From UMGS1124 sp045541255 (GTDB lineage: Bacteria > Bacillota_I > Bacilli_A > RF39 > UBA660), in NCBI GenBank assembly GCA_045541255.1, contig JAZQIU010000043.1:1-11569 (forward strand): 11,569 nucleotides of DNA, in the 5' to 3' direction. Below are positions 1-6,687 of this stretch, piece by piece. The first letter of the stretch is position 1; each line of letters starts with the position of its first letter. The position numbers were made by a program, and so were the translations under genes. The notes below the pieces were generated by a model. That model did not search any database. It was not told where the DNA came from and saw only the letters and a program-made list of their open reading frames with translations.

Positions 1-804
1 TATCAAGTAATAGATAATTATGACGATAAAAGTAAAGTTTTAATTATTAATGGTATAGATGAATATGTTGATGAAATAACATATAATACTTTATTAAAAA
101 CAAAAACAATAGAAATATTAGATACTATAGATGCATTAATAGAAATAATGAATATCAAAAAATGTTTTTTAGCTGTTAGCAACAAAGATATTGATTGTAT
201 AAATTTATTAGTAAACAATATAGGCACGTATCCAAAAATAGATTTAAAATTATTTACTCCAAATCATACTATAGGTAAAAAAGAAATATTAATTGATAGA
301 CTTACAAATTATAAAAATAAAAACTATAACATACAATATTTAAATTTAATAGATGTATTAAATATTTATAACGTATTAAAAAAACAAAGACCAGCATCAA
401 CAACATATATAACCTTAACAGGAAATTTAATAAACGAAACCAAAGTATTGAAAGTTAATATTGGTACTAATTTATGTGACATATTAAATGAATATAAAAT
501 AACAAATAAAGATAACATTATAGTTAATGGATTATTAAATGGAATACATATAAAAGATCCTAATTTTATAATAGATAAAAACATAAGAAGTATATTTATA
601 AATACTATTGAAAAATATACTGAAAAGAAATGTATAAATTGTGGTATTTGTACTAGTGTATGTCCTGTAGGAATAAATCCTAAATATATGTATTTTAACA
701 AAGATACTAAGTCAAAAGAGTATAAAAAGAAATGTATAAATTGCGGATTATGTTCTTATAATTGTCCATCTAAAATTAATTTAAATAAAGAGGTGGAATC
801 ATGA
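1..804 (+). CDS. rnfC: RnfC-like electron transport complex subunit (5'-truncated)
   Basis: The reading frame is open from base 1, so this is the C-terminal 267 residues of a longer protein whose start lies outside the window. RnfC is the peripheral subunit of the Rnf ferredoxin:NAD+ oxidoreductase; it carries the NADH/FMN site and two [4Fe-4S] clusters. Visible here are a soluble-ligand-binding (SLBB)-like stretch (TYITLTGN...VNIGTNLCDIL, about residues 136-162) and two ferredoxin motifs, CINCGICTSVCP and CINCGLCSYNCP, with cysteines encoded between bases 631 and 765. The tail CPSKINL matches the usual RnfC ending. The middle is divergent: the conserved glycine-rich segment before the SLBB region is not recognisable. 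The stop codon TGA overlaps the ATG of the RnfD-like gene (ATGA), so the two are translationally coupled. Family assignment is good; activity as a standard Rnf subunit is less certain. Confidence 0.8.
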   Translation, partial: YQVIDNYDDKSKVLIINGIDEYVDEITYNTLLKTKTIEILDTIDALIEIMNIKKCFLAVSNKDIDCINLLVNNIGTYPKIDLKLFTPNHTIGKKEILIDRLTNYKNKNYNIQYLNLIDVLNIYNVLKKQRPASTTYITLTGNLINETKVLKVNIGTNLCDILNEYKITNKDNIIVNGLLNGIHIKDPNFIIDKNIRSIFINTIEKYTEKKCINCGICTSVCPVGINPKYMYFNKDTKSKEYKKKCINCGLCSYNCPSKINLNKEVES

Positions 805-1688
805 TTAAAAATAATAATTCTATAGAAAAAATGAGTTACATATATTTATTAAGTTTACTACCACTTATATTATTCGGTTTTTATAAAAATGGAATAAGTT
901 TATATATAAAAGATTATGTAAATATATTAGGAATGTTAAAACCTTTATTATTAATCTTATGTGGATTTATTATTGGAATACTAGTAAATATAATTTATGA
1001 AAAAGTAATAAAGAAAAGTCAAAATAATATAAGAGAAATAATATTTAGTAGTTTTCATCCAATATACGGAATATTAATTTCTTGTATAATAAGTATTAAT
1101 ACTAACATATTTTTATTTAGTATCATAACATTTGTAGTTTTATTTATATCAAAATTTATAAGTATTAACAAAGTAAACTATATAGCATTATCAGGATTAA
1201 TAATATTTTTTATAATGAATATTATGGGAGAATTTTCTTTCTTAAATATTTATGAATCAACTAATAATTTTAATATGAATGCAGTTGACTATTTATTTGG
1301 TAGAGGTAGTGGAGGAGTATTTACTACTAATGTTATATTATTAACAATAAGTTTTATAGTTTTATATAACTCTAAAATTTATAAAAAAACTATACCAATA
1401 TTTTCTATATCGACGTTTATATTATTGACTATTATATATTGTATTACAACAAACAACATAATAAATATAATGAATATGTTATTTACAAATGGGATACTAT
1501 TTTCTTTTATATTTATAGCAACAGAACCTATAAGTAGTAGTTATACAAAAAAAGGTATGGCTATATATGGTATTATAGTTGGGATTTTAACTTTCTTATT
1601 ATATTTAATACAACCAGCATTATCTAGTCTGGGTGCAATATTAATAGCAAGTATATTTAATAGTTTAATCGATTTAAAATTCGAGTAA
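801..1688 (+). CDS. rnfD: RnfD/NqrB-family membrane subunit
   Basis: This 295-residue, very hydrophobic protein has about 9-10 predicted membrane helices. RnfD is a membrane subunit of the Rnf complex that normally carries covalently bound FMN and helps move electrons and ions across the membrane. The C-terminal half fits the family: a gly-rich segment GRGSGGVFTTN (about 167-177), a helix ending in FIATEPISSSYTKKG (like the family's ATDPVTSPxTxxG), and a final GAILIASIFNSLIDL helix. Its partner, the RnfC-like gene, overlaps it by 4 bases, and a strong AAAGAGGTGG ribosome binding site lies at 787-796. I cannot find the [ST]GAT motif whose threonine carries FMN in canonical RnfD; the corresponding stretch reads YESTNNFNMN. 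The protein may bind no covalent flavin, or be a divergent paralogue. The rnfG, E, A and B genes that often follow are absent downstream. Confidence 0.78.
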   Translation: MIKNNNSIEKMSYIYLLSLLPLILFGFYKNGISLYIKDYVNILGMLKPLLLILCGFIIGILVNIIYEKVIKKSQNNIREIIFSSFHPIYGILISCIISINTNIFLFSIITFVVLFISKFISINKVNYIALSGLIIFFIMNIMGEFSFLNIYESTNNFNMNAVDYLFGRGSGGVFTTNVILLTISFIVLYNSKIYKKTIPIFSISTFILLTIIYCITTNNIINIMNMLFTNGILFSFIFIATEPISSSYTKKGMAIYGIIVGILTFLLYLIQPALSSLGAILIASIFNSLIDLKFE

Positions 1689-1728
1689 ATTAGACATTAA
1701 TATTTATTAAAATAATATTGGTGATGAT

Positions 1729-1893
1729 ATGAAAGTGAAAGTTTTTGATGAAAATCATGAAAAAGATTTAGAAAATTCTATTAACGAATTTATTTTAGAA
1801 AAAGATATAATCGATATTAAATTTAATGTTTCAATAGCAATATCAGGTGAAGAACAAATATATTGCTTTAGTGCATTAGTAATGTATAAATAG
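1729..1893 (+). CDS. cse60: Small sporulation protein Cse60 (DUF2758 family)
   Basis: This is a 54-residue ORF, MKVKVFDENHEKDLENSINE in its first 20 residues, ending QIYCFSALVMYK. The whole length matches what I know of Cse60 (YteV-like, DUF2758), about 60 residues in Bacillus subtilis and produced under sigma-E in the mother cell; its molecular function is unknown. The N-terminal K-V-F-D-x-x-H-E-K-D-L and C-terminal I-Y-C-F-S-A-L blocks are the recognisable ones. Translation should begin at the ATG at 1729, because GGTGAT (1720-1725) sits just upstream at proper spacing, and the in-register GTG and ATG before it meet a stop at once. It lies 40 bases after the RnfD-like gene and ends right at a hairpin terminator, so it could be cotranscribed with rnfCD or have its own promoter; I see no convincing one. 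Confidence 0.82.
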   Translation: MKVKVFDENHEKDLENSINEFILEKDIIDIKFNVSIAISGEEQIYCFSALVMYK

Positions 1894-1915
1894 ACAACCA
1901 ATAGGTTGTTTTTTT
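1894..1915 (+). terminator. Intrinsic terminator after cse60
   Basis: Stem ACAACC (1894-1899), loop AATA, stem GGTTGT (1904-1909), then a run of seven T to 1915. It starts directly after the cse60 stop codon and ends the rnfC-rnfD-cse60 direction of transcription. Confidence 0.85.
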
Positions 1916-1917
1916 AA

Positions 1918-1942
1918 TAAAAAAACTTACGTAAAGTAAGTT
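1918..1942 (-). terminator. Intrinsic terminator of the Asn/Met-rich coiled-coil gene
   Basis: Stem AACTTAC (1924-1930), loop GTAAA, stem GTAAGTT (1936-1942). Read on the minus strand it is followed by a T-run (bases 1925-1919). The stop codon at 1941-1943 overlaps the stem. It lies back-to-back with the cse60 terminator, so the two convergent units are insulated by two separate hairpins. Confidence 0.75.
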
Positions 1943-2288
1943 ATACCATATACATATTATTGTTATATAAATTGTCTCCTAAATCTTTAGTAGTATTATA
2001 ATTAGTAGATAATTCTCCTTCTAATTTATTTAATCTAGTTTCAATTCTATTGATTTGTCTTTCAATTTTTGATATTCTAGAATCGATATCTGTAGTATAT
2101 GTATTATTCATATTATTATTTTGCATCATACTATTTTGATCCATCATATTATAATTCATAGCTGGACCAGAATAGAAAGAAGATTGACTAGATACTTGAT
2201 TTGGATACATATTAGGCATCATAGGTTGCCCCATATTATATGAACTCATATTATACTCAGAAAAGAATGAATTTCTATCTTTTTTCAT
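1941..2288 (-). CDS. Low-complexity Asn/Met-rich protein with C-terminal coiled coil, unknown function
   Basis: A 115-residue protein I do not recognise. Residues 1-66 are low complexity and rich in Asn, Met, Ser, Tyr, Gln and Pro (for example MPNMYPN, NMMDQNSMMQNNNMNN). Residues about 67-94 (DIDSRISKIERQINRIETRLNKLEGEL) show a clean heptad pattern of I/L and should form a coiled coil. The tail again is Asn/Met/Tyr-rich (YNNNMYMV). There is no signal peptide or membrane segment. The start is well supported by GAGGGGGAC about 5 bases upstream of the ATG at 2286-2288. It is transcribed divergently from trmB and convergently with cse60. Composition and the sporulation neighbour make a spore-coat or other assembly-forming protein conceivable, but that is only inference. 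Confidence 0.8.
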   Translation of the reverse strand: MKKDRNSFFSEYNMSSYNMGQPMMPNMYPNQVSSQSSFYSGPAMNYNMMDQNSMMQNNNMNNTYTTDIDSRISKIERQINRIETRLNKLEGELSTNYNTTKDLGDNLYNNNMYMV

Positions 2289-2307
2289 GTATGTCCCCCT
2301 CTAATTC

Positions 2308-2336
2308 ATTATATGAAAAAAATAAAAGGAAGTGAA
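2308..2336 (-). promoter_or_regulatory. Promoter for the Asn/Met-rich gene
   Basis: On the minus strand: -35 TTCACT (2331-2336), 17-base spacer, -10 TATAAT (2308-2313), about 20 bases upstream of the start codon. The -10 also reads CATATAAT, close to the sigma-E -10 consensus, but no sigma-E -35 (ATATT) is present at the right spacing, so vegetative sigma-A is the simpler reading. Confidence 0.5.
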
Positions 2337-2340
2337 AAGA

Positions 2341-2973
2341 ATGAGATTAAGAAATGTAAAAAATGCAAAAAATATAGTAGATAATTCAAAATATGTAATT
2401 AATAATCCAGAAGAATATATTGGAAATTACCAAAAATTATTTAATAATGATAATCCAATAAATATAGAAATAGGTATGGGTAAAGGTGACTTTATAATTG
2501 GAATGGCAAAAAAATATCCAAATATAAATTTTATAGGTATAGAAAAATATGAATCAGTAATGGTTCGTGCAATAGAAAAATTAGAAAATATTGATTTACC
2601 AAATTTATTTCTTATTAGAATGGATGCTATAGAGATAGATAAAGTATTTAATAAAGAAATAAATACAATATATTTAAATTTTTCAGATCCATGGCCTAAA
2701 AAAAGACATGCAAAAAGAAGATTAACAAGTGAAATATTCTTAAAATTATATGATGCAATATTTATTAGCACACCACACATTATTCAAAAAACAGATAATA
2801 TTGGTTTATTTGCATCGTCGCTAGTAAGTTTATCAAAATATGGATATACATTAGAAGAAGTAAGCTTAGATTTAAAAAATGAAGATATTGATAATGTAGT
2901 AACTGAATATGAAAACAAATTCATGAGTCTTGGTACAAATATTAATTATTTGAATGCAAAAAAATACAAATAA
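2341..2973 (+). CDS. trmB: tRNA (guanine-N7-)-methyltransferase TrmB
   Basis: A 210-residue SAM-dependent methyltransferase that makes m7G46 in the variable loop of many tRNAs. The class I Rossmann SAM site reads IEIGMGKGDF (about 42-51), followed by the acidic residue in FIGIEKY (about 64-70). The family signature DPWPKKRH is at 116-123. The C-terminal T-x-Y-E-x-K-F motif (TEYENKF) that contributes to tRNA/SAM binding is also present. I chose the ATG at 2341, giving MRLRN, which is the usual TrmB N-terminus and has GGAAGTG 7 bases upstream. The GTG at 2332 lies inside that ribosome binding site and is rejected. Length is normal for the bacterial enzyme. The gene is monocistronic in appearance and ends in a shared bidirectional terminator. 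Confidence 0.95.
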   Translation: MRLRNVKNAKNIVDNSKYVINNPEEYIGNYQKLFNNDNPINIEIGMGKGDFIIGMAKKYPNINFIGIEKYESVMVRAIEKLENIDLPNLFLIRMDAIEIDKVFNKEINTIYLNFSDPWPKKRHAKRRLTSEIFLKLYDAIFISTPHIIQKTDNIGLFASSLVSLSKYGYTLEEVSLDLKNEDIDNVVTEYENKFMSLGTNINYLNAKKYK

Positions 2974-3000
2974 AAAATATCTATAATTAGATATTTTTTA
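2971..3000. terminator. Bidirectional terminator between trmB and tmcAL
   Basis: A perfect 13-bp inverted repeat, TAAAAAATATCTA (2971-2983) and TAGATATTTTTTA (2988-3000), with a TAAT loop. The stem carries A-run/T-run ends so it can work in both directions. It contains the trmB stop (2971-2973), and the tmcAL stop (2987-2989) straddles its loop and right arm, so the two convergent genes share one hairpin. Confidence 0.85.
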
Positions 3001-4105
3001 TTATTGGTTTATTGCTATTCTCAAATTCTAAAATATTTTCACTACCTAACATATTATAAATTTGATAAGCTTTAACTTCATAATCTTTAATTATAGAATC
3101 AATGTTTTTTAAACTAGATACAATAGGTAAAGTTGTATCTTTTTTTATATTACTAATATATTTCTTACCAACTTCATTAAAACCTAAAATTCTAATATAT
3201 TCATTTTTAACACAATTTAATTTATCTTCTTTTTTTAAGCCTATTAATATATGAATAAACATTCTATTAATACGATTATATGTGTATCTCTTAGTTTTAA
3301 CTTTTTTTATTAATTCGTCAATACTATTACAGTTTTTAATAACACTTTTTAATCTATTATCAATTCCTTCATCAACCGTTAAATAGTCATCTAAATTATC
3401 ATCATTAATTATTTTATATTTCAGTAAATTAAAATATAAATCATAATCTATGTCATTTATATAATCTACATTTGGTACAAAATTAGAAATGTCTAATTCT
3501 TTTTTTAATTTTTCTCTTATATTTGATGCACTTATTATTTTATCATTACTCTCGGTATCATGATAACTATTAGTTCTTTTAATTGTAATAGGTTCAATAT
3601 CATATTTATTTTTTATAATACTTTTAATATATGACAATCCTAATAAATCATTAGGAGTATCAATACCAGTGTTCAATGCTTTATTAAGTGCAGTAGGATA
3701 GTTAATTCCTTCCATTAAATATTTTTTTACATTGTCGTTATACTCGTTATCCAATTGCTTTTGAGCTAAATTTTTAAGTCTTTCAATATCGTTGCATTCA
3801 CTACCAAATATAATTTTTTTAACACCTAATTCATTTAATAATTCCATTGATGCATCACTAAATATATCAGCTGAATTACTACCAAATATAAAGGGTAATT
3901 GAACAACAATATCTACATTATTATCTAAAGCTAATTTTGTTTTAGAACTAACTGTCTCTATACTTATTTGTCCTCGTTCTAAAAAATAACCATTTAAAAC
4001 AAGAATAATAATAGAATCTGGATAAATTTTTTTAATAGTATCTATATGATATTTATGTCCATTATGAAACGGATTATATTCTGCTATAATACCAATTATT
4101 TCCAT
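2987..4105 (-). CDS. tmcAL: tRNA(Met) cytidine acetate ligase TmcAL (YlbM family)
   Basis: A 372-residue protein of the YlbM/TmcAL family, which activates acetate with ATP and acetylates C34 in the anticodon of elongator tRNA-Met (ac4C34). The nucleotidyltransferase fold is clear at the N-terminus: GIIAEYNPFHNGH (about 5-17) contains the HxGH-type ATP site HNGH (14-17). A second adenylation motif, ISASNIR, is at about 191-197. LNGYFLERGQ and QLPFIFGSNSA are further family blocks. I start at the ATG at 4105 (MEIIGIIAEYNPF), the normal family N-terminus, preceded by an AAAGAAAGTGAT site like a degenerate AAAGGAGGTGAT. An upstream TTG at 4123 would add only MKESDW and would consume that site. 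Slightly shorter than the usual 390-410 residues, but all motifs are present. Confidence 0.93.
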   Translation of the reverse strand: MEIIGIIAEYNPFHNGHKYHIDTIKKIYPDSIIILVLNGYFLERGQISIETVSSKTKLALDNNVDIVVQLPFIFGSNSADIFSDASMELLNELGVKKIIFGSECNDIERLKNLAQKQLDNEYNDNVKKYLMEGINYPTALNKALNTGIDTPNDLLGLSYIKSIIKNKYDIEPITIKRTNSYHDTESNDKIISASNIREKLKKELDISNFVPNVDYINDIDYDLYFNLLKYKIINDDNLDDYLTVDEGIDNRLKSVIKNCNSIDELIKKVKTKRYTYNRINRMFIHILIGLKKEDKLNCVKNEYIRILGFNEVGKKYISNIKKDTTLPIVSSLKNIDSIIKDYEVKAYQIYNMLGSENILEFENSNKPIIKNI

Positions 4106-4124
4106 CCAATCACTTTCTTTCAAT

Positions 4125-4154
4125 TTGAAAATATTTTATTATATTACCTATAAA
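4125..4154 (+). promoter_or_regulatory. Possible promoter for the small membrane protein at 4180
   Basis: On the plus strand: TTGAAA (4125-4130), 18-base spacer, TATAAA (4149-4154). This would start RNA near 4161 and give a leader of only about 20 bases. It would interleave with the divergent tmcAL promoter, so the two could compete for RNA polymerase. AT-rich background makes this tentative. Confidence 0.35.
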
Positions 4155-4161
4155 TTGTCAA
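4133..4161 (-). promoter_or_regulatory. Sigma-A promoter for tmcAL
   Basis: On the minus strand: perfect -35 TTGACA (4156-4161), exactly 17 bases, then -10 TAAAAT (4133-4138). It lies about 28 bases upstream of the chosen start, leaving a short leader with the ribosome binding site. Confidence 0.8.
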
Positions 4162-4179
4162 ATTAGCATATTATTTAAT

Positions 4180-4374
4180 ATGAATAAAATAATGTATTTT
4201 TTATTAGGGATAATTTTAATTAGTATATCAACAATATTTTTTTTGCTGTATACAAATTTAATAAATATAGGGTATAGTTTATTAGATTATATTTTATATT
4301 GTTTAAAAAGAATAGAATGTTTACTAATAATACCAGGAATAATTATTTTATATTTTAAATATATAAAAAACTAA
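4180..4374 (+). CDS. Small two-helix membrane protein, unknown function
   Basis: A 64-residue hydrophobic protein with two likely membrane helices, about 4-27 (MYFLLGIILISISTIFFLLY) and about 48-61 (LLIIPGIIILYF), joined by a loop containing YCLKRIEC. I do not recognise the family. It sits between the tmcAL promoter region and dnaB, 61 bases before the dnaB start, on the same strand. No Shine-Dalgarno sequence is visible before the ATG at 4180 or the in-frame ATG at 4192, so the start is uncertain and expression is unproven. The reading frame is uninterrupted and its composition looks like a real membrane protein rather than a chance ORF, but in so AT-rich a genome hydrophobic chance ORFs are common. 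Confidence 0.6.
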   Translation: MNKIMYFLLGIILISISTIFFLLYTNLINIGYSLLDYILYCLKRIECLLIIPGIIILYFKYIKN

Positions 4375-4383
4375 GCATTTTTC

Positions 4384-4412
4384 TTGAATAAAAATTATAA
4401 GTAATATAAAAT
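4384..4412 (+). promoter_or_regulatory. Likely promoter for dnaB-dnaI
   Basis: TTGAAT (4384-4389), 17-base spacer, TAAAAT (4407-4412), with the AGAGAGGTGAT ribosome binding site beginning at 4421. Five bases match at -10 and four at -35, with ideal spacing. Confidence 0.55.
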
Positions 4413-4435
4413 ATTATTTAAGAGAGGTGATGATT

Positions 4436-5713
4436 ATGAAGACAATAACATTATTACCAGCAGATACTTATAAAGTAATAAATAAAACTATAATAAGTGA
4501 ATATGATAAGAAAGTAATCATCAACTTATATCAACCAATCATAGGACCTTTAGCTGTTAGTCTGTATCTAACTTTTATTAGTGATTTAAATAAACAAGAA
4601 TATTTAAGTGAAATATATTCTCATCATCATTTAATGATAACTTTAAAAAGTGGATTAGATATAATAAAACAAGCTTGTAAAGCCTTAGAAGCCGTAGGTT
4701 TAATTAAAACTTTTGTAAAAGTAAATGAAAATCAAAATGATTATATATATGAATTATATAGTCCTTTAACACCTCATGAATTTTTTAATCATCCTGTATT
4801 AAATATTATTCTTTATAATAATATAGGTGAAAAAGAATATGAATACTTAACAAAATTTTATAAAAAACAGCATATTGATATGAGAGATTATAAAGATATA
4901 ACTAACTCATTAAATAGTACATATAAAAGTATAAATAACTTTAGTAGTAAGGATATTGATGCTATAAATAAAGAAATATTAGGTACAAATATAGGAGATG
5001 TAATTGATTTTGATATGATTTTATCTAGTATTCCAAATAATATAATTAGCGATAAAGCATTAAATAAAAAAAACAGAGAGTTAATAAATAACCTATCTTT
5101 TGTATATGATATCGATAATCTAAGAATGATAGATTTAATTAGAATGTCAATAGAAGAAAATGGAATGATAAATAAAGAAAGATTAATAACTAATGTTAGA
5201 AAATATTATGACTTTAACAATAATGGGAATTTACCAACTCTTATTTATAGAACTCAACCAGAATATTTAAAACAAAAATATAATGATACATCAAACAGAG
5301 GTAAAATGTTATATGTATTTGAAAATACCACTCCATATGATTTTCTAATGGGAAAATACAAAGGAGTAAAACCAACAAGTAGAGATTTAAAATTACTTGA
5401 ATACTTAGCTGTTGAATTAAAAATGAAACCAGCAGTAATAAATGTATTGGTAGATTATGTTTTGAGAATAAATGATAATAAACTAAATAGAGGATATGTA
5501 GAAGCAATCGCTGGACAGTGGATTAGAAGTAATATAACTACAGCATCAGGAGCTATGGAAAGAGCAGAAAAAGAACATAAGAAAAATAAGACTAAAGTAT
5601 TTACTACCAAAAAAGAAAATGTGCCTGTATGGTTTAATGAAAAAAATGATAGTGTACAAATAAGCGATAAAGAAAAAGAAGAATTAGAAAACTTATTAAA
5701 AGATTTTAGGTGA
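4436..5713 (+). CDS. dnaB: Replication initiation and membrane attachment protein DnaB (Bacillota type)
   Basis: A 425-residue homologue of Bacillus-type DnaB, the helicase co-loader. It works with DnaD and DnaI to load the replicative helicase DnaC at oriC and at restart sites; it is not the E. coli DnaB helicase. The N-terminal winged-helix region begins LLPADTYKV and includes INLYQPIIGPLAVSLY (about 29-44). The C-terminal DnaB_2/DnaD-like domain (about 298-378) contains the YxxxIxxxW motif as YVEAIAGQW (354-362), and the end carries the conserved P-x-W-F (VPVWF, about 396-400). The start is the ATG at 4436, set by AGAGAGGTGAT 5-15 bases upstream; the GTG and ATG just before it overlap that site. 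Slightly shorter than the ~470-residue B. subtilis protein. dnaI follows after 4 bases. Confidence 0.92.
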   Translation: MKTITLLPADTYKVINKTIISEYDKKVIINLYQPIIGPLAVSLYLTFISDLNKQEYLSEIYSHHHLMITLKSGLDIIKQACKALEAVGLIKTFVKVNENQNDYIYELYSPLTPHEFFNHPVLNIILYNNIGEKEYEYLTKFYKKQHIDMRDYKDITNSLNSTYKSINNFSSKDIDAINKEILGTNIGDVIDFDMILSSIPNNIISDKALNKKNRELINNLSFVYDIDNLRMIDLIRMSIEENGMINKERLITNVRKYYDFNNNGNLPTLIYRTQPEYLKQKYNDTSNRGKMLYVFENTTPYDFLMGKYKGVKPTSRDLKLLEYLAVELKMKPAVINVLVDYVLRINDNKLNRGYVEAIAGQWIRSNITTASGAMERAEKEHKKNKTKVFTTKKENVPVWFNEKNDSVQISDKEKEELENLLKDFR

Positions 5714-5717
5714 TTAG

Positions 5718-6635
5718 ATGGAAGAGGTAAATAAAAGTACTAATAAATTTTTTAGAAATAATTTGAATGATACTTTAAAAAGAGATTATATAGAGAGTTT
5801 AAAAGATAAAAAATTTGCATCTTTAGTTAATAAATTAAAATTAACTGATGAAGTAGGAATGAAATATACATCAAAACTAGAACATACTATAGAAAATTTA
5901 AAAAATTGTGAAAATTGTAAATGTTTAAATGAATGTAAAAATGAAGTGAATGGTTGTGTATATTATCCAGAAAAAAAAGATGATAAACTTGATTTTAATT
6001 ATGTTGCATGTAAGTATAAAAATAAAAGTATTAAAGAAAGTAGAATTAATAAAAGTTTTACATTAGGTATTTCAAACGAAATAAAAAATGCAAGTATGAG
6101 TGAAATAGACATAAATGATAAAAAAAGAGTAGAATTAATAAAATGGTTAAAGAAATTTTATGATGAATATCCAAATTCGAAAAAAGGTCTTTATTTACAT
6201 GGATCTTTTGGAAGTGGAAAAACTTATTTAGTTGCTGCGCTTCTAAATGAATTAGCAAAGAAAAATTATAACACTGTAATAATGTATTATCCTGAAATGT
6301 TATCAAGATTGAAATCAACATTTGATAATACAAATGAATCATATAATGAGGTATTTGATAAAATTAAAACTTGTGATATTTTACTAATAGATGATATAGG
6401 AGCAGAAACGGTTACTAATTGGAGTAGGGATGAAATATTAGGAACTATACTTCAATATAGAATGGAACATGAATTATCTACATTTCTAACTTCTAATTTA
6501 ACAATAGAAGAATTAGAAACACATTTAAGTTTAGTTAAAAATAATATGGATAAGGTTAAAGCAAGACGTATTATAGAAAGAATAAAACAGTTGACAACCG
6601 ATATAGAATTAATTAGTGTAAATAGAAGAAATTAA
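5718..6635 (+). CDS. dnaI: Primosomal protein / helicase loader DnaI
   Basis: A 305-residue AAA+ ATPase that loads the replicative helicase in Bacillota. The N-terminal part binds the helicase and in known DnaI proteins holds a zinc site; here there is a cysteine cluster at C64, C67, C69, C73, C80 and C98. The ATPase domain has Walker A GSFGSGKT (162-169), Walker B ILLIDDIGAE (221-230), a sensor-1 segment FLTSN (256-260) and a C-terminal KARRIIERI arginine region (281-289). The ATG at 5718 is preceded by TTAGGTGAT, which overlaps the dnaB stop codon, so dnaB and dnaI form a tight operon, as in Bacillus. Length is typical (B. subtilis 311). All catalytic motifs are intact. Confidence 0.94.
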   Translation: MEEVNKSTNKFFRNNLNDTLKRDYIESLKDKKFASLVNKLKLTDEVGMKYTSKLEHTIENLKNCENCKCLNECKNEVNGCVYYPEKKDDKLDFNYVACKYKNKSIKESRINKSFTLGISNEIKNASMSEIDINDKKRVELIKWLKKFYDEYPNSKKGLYLHGSFGSGKTYLVAALLNELAKKNYNTVIMYYPEMLSRLKSTFDNTNESYNEVFDKIKTCDILLIDDIGAETVTNWSRDEILGTILQYRMEHELSTFLTSNLTIEELETHLSLVKNNMDKVKARRIIERIKQLTTDIELISVNRRN

Positions 6636-6664
6636 TTTACTTAATAAATTAAAAATGTTATAAT
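6636..6664 (+). promoter_or_regulatory. Extended -10 promoter for the 6688 gene
   Basis: TGTTATAAT (6656-6664): a perfect TATAAT with an upstream TG one base away (extended -10), 17 bases after a weak -35 TTTACT (6636-6641). It lies immediately after the dnaI stop, so the downstream gene probably has its own transcript. Confidence 0.65.
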
Positions 6665-6687
6665 TTTTATGATAGGAGTAAAAGGAT

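Noticed and set aside
366..701. A 111-codon minus-strand ORF inside the rnfC-like gene
   Set aside because: It lies opposite the iron-sulfur coding region and its hydrophobicity is that expected from the antisense of an AT-rich gene; no ribosome binding site.
1691..1719. Possible sigma-A promoter (TAGACA...AATATT) for cse60
   Set aside because: The implied transcription start would lie after the cse60 ribosome binding site, so it could not express the gene properly.
2427..2780. A 117-codon minus-strand ORF opposite trmB
   Set aside because: It is antisense to conserved TrmB motifs and has no ribosome binding site or recognisable family.
5241..5507. An 88-codon minus-strand ORF inside dnaB
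   Set aside because: It is antisense to the conserved C-terminal DnaB domain; Leu/His/Ile-rich translation is typical of chance frames.
6058..6342. A 94-codon minus-strand ORF inside dnaI
   Set aside because: It is opposite the Walker A region of an intact dnaI and lacks translation signals.
6632..6652. AT-only inverted repeat TTAATTTA/TAAATTAA over the promoter of the 6688 gene
   Set aside because: It resembles an operator, but 8-bp AT-only palindromes are frequent by chance in this composition; not listed as a feature.
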